Below are positions 44,773-55,339 of a DNA stretch of 64,000 nt, piece by piece (the first letter of the stretch is position 1; each line of letters begins with the position of its first letter). The notes under the pieces were generated by a model. The model was not told the origin of the DNA, made no database searches, and saw only the letters and a list, made by a program, of their open reading frames with translations. Position numbers and translations under genes: made by a program. Source of the DNA: Stomorhina lunata (Eukaryota > Arthropoda > Insecta > Diptera > Rhiniidae); assembly GCA_933228675.1 (NCBI GenBank), contig OW121741.1:36361952-36425951 (forward strand), given 5' to 3'.

Positions 44773-46118
44773 GCGTCGACTCATGTGCAACAACTTTGCT
44801 AAAAATTATAGTCTGATCAAATGCACAGTTTGCGATTAAATTCATTTTGAGTAGTTTTCAGTGGAGCCACCTGAAGTTGTTCATACCAACTATGAAACCT
44901 TCGTCTGCTAATGCGTAACAACTTTGCTTATGATTATAACATGATCAAATGCACAGTTTACGATTTAATTCACTTTGAGTAATTTTCTGTGGCGCCACCT
45001 GTCGGACTTTGTTCATTTCAATTCATAAACCTTCGTCGGCTTGTCCGCAACAACTTTGCTGATGATTATAGCATGATTAAATGTACAGCTTACGATTAAA
45101 TTGACTTTGAGTAAATTTCAGTGGCGCCACCTGTCAAAATTTCTATATACCAACTAAGAAACCTTCGTCGGCTCATGTGCAACAACTTTGCTGAAGATTA
45201 TAGCATGATTAAATGTACAGCTTACGATTAAATTGACTTTGAGTAAGTTTCAGTAGCGCCACCTGTCGGAAATTATTCATACCGACTAAAAAGCCTTCGC
45301 CGGCTCATGCGCTACAACTTTGCTAAAGATCATAGCATGATCAAATGTACAGTTTACGATTTAATTAATTTTTAGTAATTTTCAGTGGCGCCATCTGTCG
45401 GAAATTAGTCTTATCAACTTAAAAACCTTCACCGGGTTATCCGCAACATCTTCGCTAAAAAGCATAACATAATCAAATTTACAGTTTACTATTCTATAAA
45501 GAACATACATACAGACAAATATTTATTTGTTTAAAAGGTATAACATTACTAATTTTTTCCCCTTTTTATCCCCTAATTTGAAAAAGTTCCATATGTATAT
45601 TTGGTACTTCTTTGGTACCAATTGAATTCGCAGTTAACATAATGTTCCTATTCATATTACTTTTACTTTTGAGATGTTAAGTTATAATTTTATCCTATTT
45701 TTACCCATTTTGGCCCCAAAATCAAAAAAGTACCAAATACGTGTTTAATGTTTCTTTCACATCTATTGATTGCAGTACAAAGTTTCTTTCTATATTCTTT
45801 AGTTTAAAATATAAGAGTGGGTTAAAAAGGTACCAAAAAAACTATTTTTACCCTTTTTTACCCCCTATCGGACATAGTTTCAAAAAAGTATCAAACACCT
45901 GTCCGCTTATTTTTATAGCTGTTTAAAACGTAATTTAAATTTTGTTTCTATGCCTATTACTTTAGGAGATATAGCGTTTTCGTTTTTGTCCCTTTTTACC
46001 CTCTTAGGGGCGGCCAAAAAATATGCGAAAACAATTAAAAAGTGGCGAAAACGAGCTTCAAATTTCGGAAGCCATTAAGTAGTATTAGAAGTGACAAAAT
46101 TCAAATTTAGAGGACGTG

Positions 46119-46478
46119 AAAAAAGTTGAGTCAGTCACCCCCTAGGATTAAAGATATTGTAAAAATAATTCCAAAAAAAAATTTATTTTTTTACCACGCC
46201 TACAAATACCGCCCTTTTTGTATTTTGTTAACTGTGTCGCCATCTTTAGTCCGATCATAACATATTATACATCGATTTTCAGGACTCTGTCAAGGCTACA
46301 TTTCTCTCTTTGATAGTTAGTCTTTAATGTTATGATCGGACTTAAAATGGCGACACAGTGAACAAAATAGTAAAAGGGCGGTATTTGCAGGCGTGGTAAA
46401 AAAAATAAAAAAATATTTTTTGGAATTGTTTTAACATTATTTTTAATCCTAGGGGGTGACTGACATAACTTTTTTTTT
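46119..46478. repeat. Foldback element with ~145-bp arms
   Basis: The left arm 46119-46263 and right arm 46327-46478 are inverted copies, including GTCAGTCACCCCCTAGGATT, CACGCCTACAAATACCGCCC and TCCGATCATAACAT on the left arm and their complements on the right. The loop is about 63 bp. No coding capacity. It could be a MITE within the host repeat. Confidence 0.75.
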
Positions 46479-46768
46479 GTATGGAAGGCGAACCGCTCTA
46501 GTGTGGTATCTATTTCGTAGAACAACGACTTGGGTCCAAATGTTAAAACAAATGCAGAAGAAGACAAAATATGAAGAAAAACTTGAATGCTTCAATCGAT
46601 TTTTTAACGTTTTTTTTTTTAATTTGGATGCCAATTACGCTTAGAAGCGCAGATTTTTGCGAGTTCAAGATCTGTAATTAGATTTTCCGAACTCCTAAGG
46701 GTACAAAAATTATTCGAGTTGAAAGTCGGTTTCAAAGGAATAAAAACTGTTTGATTTTTGCCCATATA

Positions 46769-48066
46769 ATGGGTGTTTTTTTAGAGGTATAGAACTTCGA
46801 TTTGAAATAAAACACAAGAAAATCGTTTTAATGTCCATCAATTTGGCTTTATTGGAAGGATAATTTTATGCCATTAATGTTTAAATATGATTTCGGGCAT
46901 GTAGCCGCCGCGGCTGGCTCGAATAAAGCCAATTCTACAGAACCAATTTTCAACTACTTTTTCGAGCATATGGGGCCGTATGTTGGCAATAACGCCACGA
47001 ATGTTGGCTTCCAAGTCCCCTAACGTTTCTGGTTTGTTGGCGTAGACGAGCGACTTCACATATCCCCAAAGAAGATAATCCAGTGGTGTCAAATCGCACG
47101 ATCTTGGTGGCCAATTGACAGGTCCATTCCGCGAAATTATGCGCTCATCGAATGTTTCCTTCAATAAATCAATTGTGACGTGCGCTGTGTGGCATGTAGC
47201 GCCGTCTTGTTGGAACCACAACTCATCTACATTCATGCCATCCAATTGGGGAACAAAATAGTCGGTTATCATGGCTCTATACCGGTCTCCATTTATGGTA
47301 ACTGACTCTCCAGCATTATTTCGGAAGAAGTATGGCCCAATGACTCCACCAGCCCATAGAGCACACCAAACAGTCAGTTTTTGTGGATGTAATGGCGTCT
47401 CAGGGGTCTCATGTGGATTCTCTTCACTCCAAATGCGGCAATTTTGCTTGTTGACGTAGCCATTCAACCAAAAATGAGCCTCATCACTGAACAAAATTTT
47501 GCGATGAAAATCAGCATCGAGATCAATCTCATTTTCGGCCCATACACCAAAATCACGACGCATGGTCTCGCGGCTTTAATTCTTGCACAAGCTGGATCTT
47601 GTAAGGTCGCAAGCCAAGATCTTTGCCCACAATCTTCCATAAAGTTGATGGACAAAGCTCCAATTGCTGTGCACGGTGGCGAATCGATTCATTCGGGTCC
47701 TCTTCAACACTTTGCTCTACAGCGGCAATTGTTTCTTCGGTGCGCACTGTTCGACGTCGCTGCGGATGCGTATTATCACATAGAGTAAACGTATTGCGAA
47801 AACGATCCATGGTTAACCGAATTAATTGCTCTGATGGACGATTATGTCGACCATAAAATGGACGGAGCTTGCGGTAAACTTCGCGAACTGAACCATTATT
47901 TTCGAAATAAATTTGCACGATTTGCAAGCGTTGTTCTTTTGTCAACCTGTTCATGATGAAATGGCAAACCAAACTAAATATTAATCACTTGACAGCTGAC
48001 AAAATGGCCGCCAGTTAAAAAAGTGATGCCAACTTAAAGTTCTATACCTCAATAAAAAACACCCGA
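46769..48066 (-). mobile_element. DD41D mariner-type transposon, copy 4
   Basis: Same ends as the other copies, minus orientation, TA flanks at 46767-46768 and 48067-48068, 1298 bp. It is shorter by a 5-bp deletion in the transposase. Confidence 0.93.
46874..47954 (-). pseudogene. DD41D transposase with a 5-bp deletion
   Basis: Identical in plan to the intact copy at 37854-38939. A 5-bp deletion at about 47563, between two GCAT repeats (the other copies read GCATTGCAT where this one has GCAT), shifts the frame after KPRDHA. The N-terminal HTH half and the catalytic half therefore lie in different frames. The catalytic motifs are unchanged. The deletion looks like slippage between direct repeats. 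Confidence 0.9.
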
Positions 48067-48109
48067 TATAGATACATACAATTATTGCTCGTTTAAGAAT
48101 ATAAGATAT

Positions 48110-48634
48110 GGATATATAAGCATCTCGGACTAATCTCCTCCATAAAACCTTAGAAGTTTAAGAACCTCTACCCAAATTTCTTGAAAATTATAATTTTTAT
48201 AGGAAATTTAGAAAACAAAGATTTTGGAAAACATATTTTTAAAACTCAAATAATTCTCAAACTACTCTCGTATGTATATTGAATACATGGCTTTCATTTG
48301 GGTGTTCAAACAGAGGAAAGGATAGAAAACGAAAACACAATTAATTGAAAGTAAAAATTTCATATAACACGTCCAACTGACCGATATATTGTAACAACAA
48401 ACCCCAAACCCAACTTTACTACTCCTTTTGCTAACAGCCATCAAAAACCCGTCAAAAACATTTGATTTTCAAATGTTAATACTCGTACATGCAGTCGGTA
48501 TTAAAAAAAAAAAAATGTAGAAAAACTAGAAGAAAATGAAATAAATGTAAAAAAACCCTATAATTTAATGGGTCGATAAGCGGAACTTCATACAATGAAA
48601 ACAACAAAAGCTCTACAGGCAACAACAACAAATT
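48110..48634. other. AT-rich sequence, no recognised feature
   Basis: I see no gene, exon or repeat that can be supported. Confidence 0.5.
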
Positions 48635-48949
48635 GTATATACCAGAGGTGAAAAGGTAATATAAGTTTCGGATGATGTTTGTAACGCATACAAAGAAATA
48701 CTGGTCTGACACCTAATTTAAAGTACGGCGTTTGTTTTGTCAGGTTAGACTAAATCTAGAACCATATTTCTTTGAGGATCTAGACGATCCCACGACATTT
48801 CAATGAGTTACATCCGATTCTAATTTTAGACTTATTAAAAGGGACCTACGTTTTAACTTCGGCTCCGAACGGCAAATGCATTAGTTAGAGAAGTTTTAAA
48901 TAGCCTAATACTCAATAAACAGTGGCTGGTTAAAATATGAGGTGAACAG

Positions 48950-50264
48950 TAGGGTGGGTCGTTTTTTGACTTTTGTCTCTGATCGACTTCTAATAGTGAA
49001 ATTATATGGCCAAATTATGTCAATCGGAAGTGTGCAAAATATTATTGATTTATTTTTTAGGATACGAGCCCGCGCAACGGGCCCAAAGTTTTTAAGCCCA
49101 TTTGTATGGGGAAAACTGAGAGTAATTGCAGTTTTTGCTACATTTCGTCCATTTACAATTTATTTTAAAGAGAAAAAATAATGGAATCTAAAAGTGAACT
49201 AATGCGGCTTTAATTGAAGTCATCAATATTTGAAATCCATAAAACAGTTTTGAAGTTATTGCGATTTTCCCCCAAAAATTCGTGTCCTTGACAATACGCC
49301 TAAGGATACACCGCTAGAAAAAACTACTTTGGACAAAAGCTCGCAAAGCAAGACATGATTTATCATTTTAAGACTTGTAAGTACTTCATAGTTTAATTTT
49401 GTTAAAATATAACAATATTTACTTAGTTTTTTTCATAATCGAAAATGGGTCATTTTTCTCAGGTGGGTTTCAAAATGCATTTTTTAATTTTTTGAAAATT
49501 TTATTAAACAAATATTACAAATTTGAATTTCTCTCATCGGTGTGTTAAAATAGATAAAAAAGACAATAAAACTCAAGAAAATTGAGGTCGATATCTCAAA
49601 ACATTTTCCCGTACCTTGTGTTCGAATTCGACGAATTTCGCAAAAAAGTATTTTTTTGCTCATAATTTGAGTAAATGCTTCATAAATCTAATTTATGTTC
49701 AATTTTAATAATGTTTATATGGAATAAAATCATCCATACTATGGAAAATATAAACAGGTTCTTTGTTTTTAAAATTGGGTAAGCTTAACCCTTTTTTTCC
49801 AGAGGCAAAAATGAAAAATTTGATTTTTTTTTTTTTATTTTTTAATTTATAATTAATTTATTACTGAATTTTAATAAATATACTTAAAAGTAATTATTTT
49901 ACACTAAGACAAAGTATTTTTTATTAAAAAAAAATATTTTAACCCTTTTTAGACATGGGGTCAAAAATGGCACTTTTTTCAGAAAATTTTGATTAAAAAC
50001 CATTAATGACTTCAATTAAAGCTTTTAGATTCCATTATCTTTTCTCTTTAAAATAAATTTTAAATGGACGAATTGTAGCAAAAACTGCAAATACTTTCAG
50101 TTTTCCCCATACAAATGGGCTCAAAAACTTTGGGCCCGTTGCGCGGGCTCGTATCCTAAAAAGAAATCAATAATATTTTGCACACTTCCGATTGACATAA
50201 TTTGGCCATATAATTTCACTATTAGAAGTCGATCAGAGACAAAAGTCAAAAACGACCCACCCTA
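48950..50264. mobile_element. hAT-like non-autonomous element with ~270-bp inverted repeats
   Basis: The ends read TAGGGTGGGTCGTTTTT in both orientations, and the inverted arms run about 270 bp with very few differences. A perfect 8-bp direct repeat GTGAACAG flanks it (48942-48949 and 50265-50272), the target-site length of hAT (also P) elements. The arms contain a small hairpin GCCCGCGCAACGGGC. The middle 0.75 kb is AT-rich and has no transposase, so it would need one supplied in trans. Confidence 0.82.
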
Positions 50265-50302
50265 GTGAACAGCTTTTTTTGAAATTTTTAATTTTTTTAA
50301 GT

Positions 50303-50378
50303 GGGTCTAGCCGGTGATCGAACTTGGGACCTCTGGTATGCTAGGCGGATGACTTACCTGCTATAACACGGCGGTTCA
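50303..50378 (-). other. tRNA-like segment (possible SINE head)
   Basis: The minus strand reads like a degraded tRNA: a TAGCAGGTAAGTCATCCGCC region followed by AGAGGTCCCAAGTTCGATCA, the latter resembling a B box. The T-arm stem has mismatches and I cannot draw a clean cloverleaf, so a functional tRNA is unlikely. A tRNA-derived SINE remnant is the better guess. Confidence 0.35.
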
Positions 50379-50700
50379 CATTTCACTGAAATTATAGGAA
50401 TCGTTTTTGTTGTGTAGGACGGTTTTTTTGTACATAAGGGAACTAAATCTTGAACCATATTTCTTTGAGAATCTAGGCGTTCTAGCTGATATAAATATGG
50501 GTCAATCTAAGATCTTATTAAACCTATTCGAATGGCTTAAACGGAGAAGCTAGTGCTATTTTAATGGACTTCATTTCCTAAATGAGTCAGATGGCCAGAC
50601 TATGATAATCATCTAACTTAACCTAACAACCAGTCTTCATCTAAGCCTAGTAGTGTAGGGTATCATATGGTCGGACTTCAAAACTTTGTTACTTGTTTAG

Positions 50701-51334
50701 CATAAACAACAACCACTAACTGTATACCAGCAGCGAAAAGAACAGCAACAACCACAACAACATACTCGTAATGGACATACACAACTCAATTATAATTTGT
50801 TTTAATATTGCACGAAATGAATGAAAACTTTGTATGTATAAAAATTAAAAATTTTTATTTATTGAGCGCTTTTTTCTGAGTTGAGTAGGCATTGATCAAT
50901 CATGCAAACAATTTTTTTTGAACTGTTAAAATGTATAAGGTTTTAAATTATTGGTATTTCCCCTACTCCCCCATATCTCAGATCTTGACCAATGTCAATA
51001 TAAGAATTATAGAATTTCAATCCGGCAGATACATTGTAGTTTTCTAAGACGGAAGTTTACAAACACAATCGAGGCGACAGATTTTAGTTCTAATTTTACT
51101 TGTAGCTGTAATCGCAATCAATGTTAGTTTCAAAATTCGAATTTTCTATAAATTGGTTGCATCTAAAAGCGTGTAAAAAAAATTTGGATAAATAATTCAA
51201 GAGCTTTTAAACGGTAATCTCCATGGCTATTGAGGAGGAGTATTCGAGCATATGTTTAGAATTTAGAGTCTGTAGACTTATCAGGAGGGAAGTTATATGC
51301 CCTCAAAGTAGAACACCTCGGGTTTTTCGAAAAT
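50701..51334. other. Non-repetitive sequence
   Basis: About 630 bp with no supported feature besides CAACAACCACAACAACA-type low complexity near 50740. Confidence 0.5.
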
Positions 51335-52110
51335 TGTTATACCCTTCAACTCCATAGGTGGAAAGGGTATTATAAGTTTGTGCTGATATATGCAACGCAT
51401 AGAAATATTTGTCTTAGACCCACCTGTTAGAATACTAATAGGCTTAGAATCACTTTCTGAGTCGATTTAACGATGTCAGTCCGTCCGTCTGGCTCGCTGG
51501 ACCCCCATGTAAACCATGTAATCAAAGTACAGGTCGCAATTCTAAAGATAATTTGATGAAATTTGGCACAGATCATTTTTTTTTTTTGATAGTGGGACCA
51601 TGAAATTCGTCAAAATCGGTCCATTATGTATGGTACATCCCATAGGTCCCACTTCCCGGAGTTGATATATTGGCCACAAATATCAATTTACATGAAATTT
51701 AACACAAATAGTGCTTATGTAAACATAAATCAGTGTTCCAAATTTCGTTGAAATCGGTCCACATTTCACCATAGCTCCCATACAAACTCTTATGTCAAAA
51801 CTCACTAAATGAGACAAAAATCACTAAAACGCTCGTAAATCTGAAGACAATAAGAATTTTAAGTTTATTTTTTGCATACATAACTTTTGTAACAACTGTA
51901 ATCAATTTGCCAAATTTCGAGGTAATCGGCTCTCATATAAGTCCAAATGACGGAAACAGCTTAAATATATAAGTTTTGAGAAAATGTTTGTATGATGGCA
52001 AAATTTAGCAAATATTTGTCTTTATACAGGAAAAATAACACCTTTGACCTTAGCGGTGAAGGGTATCGTATGGTCGGGCTTGACCGACTATAGCACTTTC
52101 TTACTTGTTT
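51335..52110. repeat. Dispersed fly repeat with GTCY run
   Basis: Starts ATACCCTTCAACTCCATAGG and GGGTATTATAAGTTTG, holds CAGTCCGTCCGTCTGGCTCG (GTCY-type microsatellite), and ends GTGAAGGGTATCGTATGGTC and TTACTTGTTTT. This arrangement is typical of dispersed non-coding repeats of higher flies. Inverted near-terminal bits (ACCCTTCA and TGAAGGGT) are present. Confidence 0.6.
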
Positions 52111-52134
52111 TTTTTTTTTTTTTTAAGACCAGTC

Positions 52135-52440
52135 TGCATCAAAAAATGAAAATGGACATCGAATGAACCATGAACTGTATGAGCTATACGCTGACATTGA
52201 CATAGTAAAACGCAATAAACAGCATCGGCTACGTTGGCTAGGACAAGTCGTGCGTATGGATGCAAATAATCCAGCAAGAAAAGTGTTCGAAAATGGTCAC
52301 GATGAAGCTCGTTGAAGAGGACGTCCGCAACATCGACGGAAAGACCAAGTAGAAGAAAATTTATCAAAGCTTGGACTACGAATTTGGAGAATATGCGCAC
52401 AAGATCGAAGAGCATGGAATTCTTCTTAACAGGTTGTAAA
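52135..52440 (+). pseudogene. RTE-like LINE 3' fragment
   Basis: Translates to MNHELYELYADIDIVKRNKQ, HRLRWLGQVVRMDANNPARK, VFENG and, after a stop, RGRPQHRRKDQVEENLSKLG and AQDRRAWNS. This is the well-known C-terminal end of RTE-type LINEs ('RLRWLGHV.RMD...RGRP..RW'). One in-frame stop (TGA near 52313). It inserted right next to the TTACTTG end of the preceding dispersed repeat. Confidence 0.8.
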
Positions 52441-52540
52441 TATAGGCCAATTTAGTAAGTAAGAAAGATATTCTCCAGTACATGAGCGAATCAATTATGA
52501 TAACTGGATTTTCACAGTTAAAATGCATCATTGGCGGCCA

Positions 52541-52970
52541 TCATTGACGACTAAACGATGGATGCCTCATTAATTCAACGTTTTGAGTGCTCAAAAAGAA
52601 GTTCCTTGTCCGATCCGAAGTATGTAACCTCGCATTGTCGTGTTGAAAAATGATCAGTCTGTGACGGTTGGTTGTTCTTATTTGTCCGAAGACATTCACC
52701 CCTATCGCGAATATCGTCTCCCATGGAAATCGTGCTTTACAGCGAATATCATCTCCCATGGGAATGTACGATTGAAACAGGTAAAAAATGATGAAACAGG
52801 CGATAAGTTGCTTCAAAGTGCTCTGAGTCCAAATTCATTTGCTGCTTTTTCCTCGTCTAGAAAGACCTATGCAGTCAATTACTGTTTACTCCTTGATCAT
52901 CACCTGTAAAGATGCCATACACATGATCTAAAGTAACGCTACCGTATTTTTTGAGCATGTCTTGTGACAA
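52541..52970 (-). pseudogene. Mariner transposase fragment
   Basis: The minus-strand translation gives LSQDMLKKYGSVTLDHVYGI, then KQLIACFIIFYLFQSYIP, TTNRHRLIIFQHDNARLHTS and NVELMRHPSF. These are the middle and second catalytic segment (HDNARLHTS) of a mariner transposase of a subfamily different from the one at 7819-11688. Several frame breaks; the third catalytic Asp region is not found. No terminal repeats seen. Confidence 0.7.
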
Positions 52971-53159
52971 ATTGAAACTATACGCTTTTATTAATTAAGT
53001 GTTTGTAGGAGATCAGTTTTGAGATCTCTTTTTTTTTATTTTTCAATTTAGCTCTCAGGTAAGAATCAAGAGTTTTCTAAAATACAGTCTAAACAAGAGC
53101 TTCTCATTCCCCGACATCGAGTTTGACGAATGTCAGTGAAACACATCCCACATTGCTGT

Positions 53160-53265
53160 CAACTACGCTCTCTCTTGTACGCGGTTGAGAAGTCCAAAAT
53201 AGACTTTGAAGCACCGGATCATACATGAGAGCTGTAATCCATCTTTGGCCGAATGTAAGTGGTAT
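53160..53265 (-). pseudogene. LINE fragment, same family as 4440-5575
   Basis: About 100 bp closely similar to 4560-4665 (shared ATAGACTTTGAAGCACCGG and CATACATGAGAG), i.e. the C-terminal 'HVWAGASKS' region of the LINE, again on the minus strand. Confidence 0.7.
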
Positions 53266-54640
53266 AATGCTTGTAAGAACAAATAAAGATTATGCGAAGG
53301 CTGACACTCTTTGTTTGACTAAGCCCAGGCGTAGGCTTTTTGGTAGTGGGCACTAACGATGATAGTTCTTACGCTTAGATCACTTTTGAACTACGTTACA
53401 ATCCAATAATCTGTTTAGCCCTACAACTTGAATAAGTCAGGCTTGCCGAAAGTGATAAAACGCTTACACTTGCCAATACCAAGACGGCTGTTAATGTACC
53501 ATTGTCTACATAACACGAAGGTTTGAGACTTTGGGTTTTTGTCGTTGGCTGCAGAAGCAAGGATTGGCTCTGGAGTTTACCAAGTTAAAGACAATCAGTT
53601 CGTTACCTTGCCTGTCCAACTGTGAAGATCTAGGCTAAGTAAGAATTAGCTGGATAAGCCAACAAGACTTAGATATGAGGGTTTTCCTCCTTGCTTGCAG
53701 AAGGAAGGATTGGTTAGATAATCAGTTCATTACCTCGCCTGTCGAACTCTGACGATCTAGGCTGGGTTTTCCTTCTTGATTGCAAGGAAGGAATGGTTCT
53801 GAACTTTACAATTTTAAAGACAATCAGTTTTTTTTCTGTCCAACTCTAGCGATCTAGGCAAAGACTGAATTAATTATATGAGTTCAGTAATCCTCTGGAC
53901 TAAGTGATGACCTTGAAATTCTTCTCCATCTTGATATCATTTAGGCTGGACTTAATCCTATTATCATCACCAGTGGGCGGCTACTAATACAAATTTTATT
54001 ATATAACCCATAAGCGCAGAATTGTTCAAGACTATCAAGTATGACGCTTGATTTAAAGGATTATTTACGATCTGCGCTTACATGAGAGTACATTTACTCT
54101 CATGTAGGCACAGATAGTTTTTGACATGCATCGGGAAGGTTCCAAACTGAGTTTGGCGGATCTCTCCGATGACATAAAAAGAACTGACGTTGTGCTCGTT
54201 TGCTGGAGGGAGCTGCTTTCTGCGCTTTGACAACTTCTTTTCTCTACACAATTTTCGCAAAACAATGACCGTTCAGCCATTTTATAGGTTATCTACATAC
54301 ATTATTGAGGCCCTATGCTCCACTGGGAGTCAAGGATAACAGAAGAAGACATACATTATTTATGCGCGACAGTCGTGGCATGTGCTCACGAAAACAAAAA
54401 GAATGTCAAGACTTTTGGGAGGTTAACGATGCGAAGTGGTATACCATCGACCTTGTCGCCAAGCTGCAATTTTTCTTCTTTTGCCAGGTCCTTAATAACA
54501 TCGCATAAGAATTTGGAAGAAATTGCGGATGATATGAAAATAAATATTATCATTGCAGCATATTTATCCACATTAGGTTCCAGTCCTGGCCGCACGATCC
54601 CTTTTTAACTCAACAGTGTTTTAGGCGTTGGTCTCTAAGC
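53266..54640. other. Repeat-derived sequence with no intact gene
   Basis: Contains three degenerate tandem copies (about 53586, 53715 and 53813) of a block with AGACAATCAGTT, CTGTCCAACTCT and GATCTAGGC. It also holds a 21-bp-arm hairpin at 54070-54115, and about 45 bp at 54305-54350 shared inversely with 3921-3970. Open frames here have no recognisable domain. Confidence 0.5.
54070..54115. repeat. Hairpin, 21-bp arms, 4-nt loop
   Basis: ATCTGCGCTTACATGAGAGTA (given here in two parts: ATCTGCGCTT and ACATGAGAGTA) pairs with the downstream TACTCTCATG and TAGGCACAGAT at 19 of 21 positions around the loop CATT. The origin is unclear. Confidence 0.7.
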
Positions 54641-54935
54641 TCTACGGCGTTCGACAGGATTTCGCCCTGGATGAATGTTTGTCTTTAAGCTCTACAAACG
54701 ATCACTCAGATAATGCTCTTATGGTTAAAGGGATCTGAGTCGTAATGGCGGTTTATTCTGTGGAAGTGCTTTGCATTTTGAGGCATCCATGACGAACTCT
54801 CTTTAAACTTTATGGATGTTTGTTTTTAAGCTCTACAAATGACCGCTCAGATAATTCTCGGTTGGTTGAAGGAATCTGACTTGTAATGGCGCTTACTGTG
54901 GTAGACCTCAGGATTTTGCGAAATTTATGCTGGAG
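54640..54935. repeat. Two-copy tandem repeat, ~165-bp unit
   Basis: GATGTTTGTTTTTAAGCTCT, then CTACAAATGACCGCTCAGAT, closely repeats an upstream segment about 165 bp earlier (GAATGTTTGTCTTTAAGCTC). Both copies end in a GTAATGGCG segment. Confidence 0.6.
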
Positions 54936-55339
54936 ATTAGCGTAATAATAAATAACGGGTTAAAAGCGCTCGAGAATATTTTCGTTTCGGATATAACGTT
55001 GTTGTCGTCAAACTTCTTACCTGGCCATTCCCGAATTATAAAAGACAACCCTACTACTTTTAAAAACTTTATTTTTGTAATAAAGTTTGAATTATATGTT
55101 TAATGTAATGAAATTTTCTCACTCGTTCATAAATTTTACCACATTTGTCTAAATGGGAGACTAGAAAACGCAAAGTTTTCAATTGTTGCCTAATTGATAT
55201 TTGTAAGTTTTATTTGTGGTTTGCAGTCAAAATGAACCAATTGTAATATGTGTTATTAACTTCATTTTTGACGGCTCTTTTTAACAAACAGACATGTGAA
55301 TTAAAATATAAAAACCAGAATGTTAAAAGATTGAAATCT

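Larger units (their letters stand above)
41061..44773 (+). mobile_element. Transib-superfamily transposon with RSS-like ends
   Basis: A complete 3713-bp element. The left end reads CACGGTGGTTCAGAATC and the right end, inverted, CACAGTGGTTCAGAATC. The two ends match at 32 of 36 positions, including TTTCATTGGCCAAAAC. The first seven bases equal or nearly equal the V(D)J heptamer CACAGTG, and GCCAAAACC at positions 29-37 of the left end resembles the nonamer ACAAAAACC. A 5-bp direct repeat CGTCG flanks it (41056-41060 and 44774-44778), matching the CGNCG-type target known for Transib. It encodes a RAG1-like transposase, now broken. About 1.2 kb before the ORF is non-coding. Confidence 0.88.
40860..48108. 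repeat. '131-bp module' repeat element, copy 2, heavily invaded
   Basis: Inverse orientation to the copy at 28297-29300. Its left flank (GGAAATTGGTCATACCAAC) and its modules from 44774 to about 45480 were one array before the Transib element inserted. There are six modules about 131 bp apart, each with CAACAACTTTGCT, a GATTAAAT stretch and CAGTGGCGCCACCTGTC. After that come TTTGGTAC-box sequences (45540-46060), the foldback at 46119-46478 and a DD41D copy. The TTATTGCTCGTTTAAGAA end is at about 48085-48105. Confidence 0.65.
48635..50700. repeat. Dispersed fly repeat split by a long-TIR element
   Basis: The start (TAATATAAGTTTCGGATGAT, TGTAACGCAT) and end (GTAGGGTATCATATGGTCGG, TTACTTGTTT) are the same modules that border the repeat at 51335-52110. 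Two related segments with ACCATATTTCTTTGAG (about 48760 and 50455) lie on either side of the 1.3-kb insertion at 48950-50264. Confidence 0.5.

Noticed and set aside
50303..50378. Functional tRNA gene
   Set aside because: The T-arm pairing fails and no clean cloverleaf forms; listed only as tRNA-like.
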